Below are positions 6,240 through 7,702 of a DNA stretch of 7,702 bases, in pieces (the first letter of the stretch is position 1; each line of letters starts with the position of its first letter). Both the position numbers and the translations under genes were made by a program. The DNA lies in contig CANQQH010000053.1 in NCBI GenBank assembly GCA_947625955.1, forward strand, positions 1-7,702, given 5' to 3'. This stretch comes from an uncultured Clostridia bacterium (GTDB taxonomy: Bacteria > Bacillota > Clostridia > Christensenellales > UBA1242). The notes beneath the pieces are model-generated. The model did not search any database. It was given only the letters and a program-made list of their open reading frames with translations, and was not told where the DNA came from.

Positions 6240-6836
6240 TCAGATGTTGCGCCGCCCTGAGAACATATTCGTTGCCTCGCAAATGAGATAGTCCACCTTG
6301 CTTGGCAAACTATTAAGCACCGCCGAAAATGACTTTCTCCCGTTCGAACGAAAGTCACCCGTGTAGAGAAGTGTCTTCTCGCCGGCAAATATCAAAAACA
6401 TATAGCTATCATAGGCGGAGTGGTCAACCAAAATTGGCTTCACCTTTATTTGGTCAGCGCCGTTTTCGATAACAAACTCCTCGTTTGGCTGAAAGCAAAC
6501 AACATTTCTTGGCTGCCTTTTGCCAAGATATTTTTGCTGCGAACTGAGAACCTCAAAGCACCCCTTGCCCATATATATTTTGCCTTTCACATTCGAAACG
6601 AGCCCAGCATGGTCAAGATGATAATGGCTCACCAGAATTGCATCATATTTCGTTTGCAAAATCTGCTTTTCAATCTCACTCTCACTTGCAGGTTCTTCAT
6701 CAAGTTCCTTGCCGCACTCCAAAAGCAATTTCACCTTCCCAAAGGTGATTTCAATAAGATTGCCAATCGTTCCCTTCCCGCGCAAAATGTTATAGCCAAG
6801 CTCTGACGAAGGGTTGTTTTGTTCTTTTTTTGTCAT
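6240..6836 (-). pseudogene. MBL-fold/beta-CASP hydrolase, N-terminal part, stops at premature TGA
   Basis: 198 codons from a strong start: GGGAGGTG at 6841-6848, 4 nt before the ATG at 6836. It holds the metallo-beta-lactamase metal motifs: SHYHLDHAG (His71, His73, Asp75, His76), His139 in LVDHSAYDS, and Asp161 in LLYTGDFRS. CEAT with Glu187 matches beta-CASP motif A. Family members (CPSF73/RNase J relatives annotated as RNA-specificity MBL hydrolases) are zinc-dependent nucleases or hydrolases of around 420-540 aa. With the second half at 5580-6206 the gene would give about 418 aa. The TGA falls in the loop after motif A, just before EREL, where relatives commonly have a Thr/Ser/Arg. A single change from CGA, AGA or TCA would explain it. 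Metal residues in this half are intact, consistent with recent decay, a sequence error, or stop-codon readthrough. Confidence 0.82.
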
Positions 6837-6858
6837 AATTCACCTCCCTGACAATCCT

Positions 6859-6887
6859 ATTATAACATAATAAAAAACTTTTGTCCC
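6859..6887 (-). promoter_or_regulatory. Extended -10 promoter for the MBL/beta-CASP gene
   Basis: On the minus strand GGGACA (6882-6887), a 17-bp spacer and a perfect TATAAT (6859-6864) preceded by TGT (6865-6867), an extended -10 element. Transcription would start near 6852, leaving a leader of about 15 nt that contains the Shine-Dalgarno site. Confidence 0.7.
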
Positions 6888-7040
6888 ACCCCAAACCATG
6901 CCGCACAAAAGCGCCATGCTCTGCCAGATTTTCGCCTGGTTTTCAATTGCATTTTCATGCAAAATGTTCAAAACTGAAATTATAAATGTATGTTTTAACA
7001 CATTTTTATGCGTTTTTATACAAATGAAAAATAGATTTTG
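6888..7040. other. Non-coding gap between the MBL and YjbR-like genes
   Basis: Roughly 150 bases without a supported gene. It contains three weak inverted repeats: 6924-6927 with 6936-6939 (CCAG/CTGG), CATTTT/AAAATG around 6951-6967, and 6984-6989 with 7000-7005 (AAATGT/ACATTT). None is a convincing terminator for the minus-strand gene ending at 7041, because no U tract follows on that strand. The stretch is AT-rich towards 7000-7040. I see no other signal in it. Confidence 0.6.
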
Positions 7041-7685
7041 CTATTTTGCAAGCAAATAACTTTGGTCAATAAGATCCTTTATCACTTCGAAATTCGGCGT
7101 TCCGTCCAGTTTGAAGGTGAGCCAGTGCAATTTGTTCATGTGGTAGCCTTTGAAGAAAGTTTGATTATCAACAAGGCTATCAATAGTTTCAGGCCGGGCG
7201 CGAACATCCATAACATCAACCTCATCAGCCGAAGGAAGTCCAAGCTTGTTCTTTGGAAGGCGCATCACAAGAGCATACCATTTTCGGTTGTCTTTTCGCC
7301 TCCAAATCGCGTCGGTTGGGAACTTTTCCCAAAGGTATTCAAGTTCGTCGCCATATTTTTCCTTTATGTAGGCGATGACTTTTTCACAGGTGCTTGACCT
7401 CTTTATGCCATTTTCAAAACACGCGTTCTTGATGTTTTCCAGCACGCCGTCAATCTCGGTTCGAATCTTTCCAACAAACTCCCCAACACCGCCAACAAGG
7501 TGCAAAACATACTCATCCCCCGACTCGTTATCGAAAAGTTTTGTTGAGATTTTCTCGGTCTCGTTAACAAAAACAAAGAGTGTGAATTGCCCGCCCAGAA
7601 TTGTAGTTTTATAGGCATACTCATTGCCGCGCTTTTCAAAGCCAAAATTCAAAAGTTTTTCTTCGCTTATTCTTTTTTCTTCCAT
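7041..7685 (-). CDS. YyaQ/YjbR (MmcQ)-family protein
   Basis: A 214-aa soluble protein in two parts. Residues about 15-75 form an N-terminal region with YKTTILGGQFTLFVFV and GDEYVLHLVGGVGEFVGKIR, as in the longer YyaQ-like members from Firmicutes. Residues about 95-210 form the MmcQ/YjbR domain (CyaY-like fold): YLWEKFPTDAIWRRKDNRKWYALVM, VDVMDVRARPETI, and the closing GYHMNKLHWLTFKLDG. YjbR-domain proteins are annotated as DNA-binding by fold and residue pattern, but their cellular role is poorly known. Length and end are normal for the two-part form. The ATG at 7685 has no Shine-Dalgarno sequence; instead an extended -10 ends 6 nt upstream (see the promoter entry), suggesting a leaderless message. 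The upstream neighbour lies outside the window. Confidence 0.85.
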   Translation of the reverse strand: MEEKRISEEKLLNFGFEKRGNEYAYKTTILGGQFTLFVFVNETEKISTKLFDNESGDEYVLHLVGGVGEFVGKIRTEIDGVLENIKNACFENGIKRSSTCEKVIAYIKEKYGDELEYLWEKFPTDAIWRRKDNRKWYALVMRLPKNKLGLPSADEVDVMDVRARPETIDSLVDNQTFFKGYHMNKLHWLTFKLDGTPNFEVIKDLIDQSYLLAK

Positions 7686-7691
7686 ACAAAC

Positions 7692-7700
7692 ATCATAGCA
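7692..7700 (-). promoter_or_regulatory. Possible extended -10 element giving a leaderless transcript
   Basis: On the minus strand TGC followed by TATGAT (7692-7697) lies with its last base 6 nt before the start codon at 7685. Transcription from it would start at or next to the A of the ATG. The -35 region lies beyond the window edge, so this is a partial view. Confidence 0.4.
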
Positions 7701-7702
7701 TA

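Noticed and set aside
6240..6242. TGA in the MBL gene as evidence for an alternative genetic code (TGA = Trp) or selenocysteine.
   Set aside because: Trp is encoded by TGG throughout and at least one other gene ends naturally in TGA. The site is in a variable loop rather than an active site, and no obvious SECIS-like hairpin was noticed.
6863..6959. A ~31-codon minus-strand frame in the gap (starting MKMQLKTRRKSG, stopping inside the MBL promoter).
   Set aside because: It has no Shine-Dalgarno site, overlaps the predicted promoter, and its composition is what AT-rich non-coding DNA would give.
6924..7005. Weak inverted repeats in the 6888-7040 gap considered as a terminator or small RNA.
   Set aside because: Stems are only 4-6 bp with no U tract in the minus direction, and there is no promoter placed to transcribe a separate RNA.

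Overview
The window is compact, AT-rich bacterial DNA. It has strong Shine-Dalgarno sites, TATAAT-type promoters and U-tailed terminators, and tryptophan is encoded by TGG with TGA used as a stop, so this looks like the standard bacterial code. The protein families (PnuC, extended SDRs, CMD-cupin fusion, YyaQ/YjbR-like protein, MBL/beta-CASP hydrolase) and the AGGAGG sites suggest a low-GC Firmicute, probably an uncultured clostridium. That placement is inference; no marker gene is present. No RNA gene, mobile element, CRISPR array or origin was seen.

Layout. Positions 71-1844 (minus strand): an extended SDR (NAD-dependent epimerase/dehydratase type) followed 4 nt later by a PnuC-type nicotinamide riboside/NMN transporter, ending in a perfect hairpin terminator at 43-70. 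Positions 1959-2972 (plus strand): a second, divergent extended SDR. The two SDR genes share a dyad-symmetric bidirectional promoter centred at 1880.5. A 20-bp-stem terminator at 2982-3024 separates the plus-strand SDR from the convergent minus-strand operon.

Positions 3046-5527 (minus strand) form a tight three-gene operon in the order: putative PD-(D/E)XK nuclease-like protein, carboxymuconolactone-decarboxylase/cupin fusion, alpha/beta hydrolase. The hydrolase is broken by an internal deletion of about 55 nt plus the resulting frameshift. Upstream, 5580-6836 holds a metallo-beta-lactamase/beta-CASP hydrolase interrupted by an in-frame TGA; it also lacks the usual C-terminal histidine motif. 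Positions 6841-7040 are non-coding apart from a good extended -10 promoter. Positions 7041-7685 hold a YyaQ/YjbR (MmcQ)-family protein that may be translated from a leaderless mRNA.

Functionally the window reads as housekeeping and small redox metabolism: NAD precursor uptake beside NAD(P)-dependent reductases, and a CMD-cupin/hydrolase pair often found in enzyme clusters of unknown substrate. Two genes appear recently broken. I see no clear new defence or mobile system. The most unusual items are the symmetric divergent promoter, the two decayed enzymes, and the unassigned nuclease-like protein leading the CMD-cupin operon.
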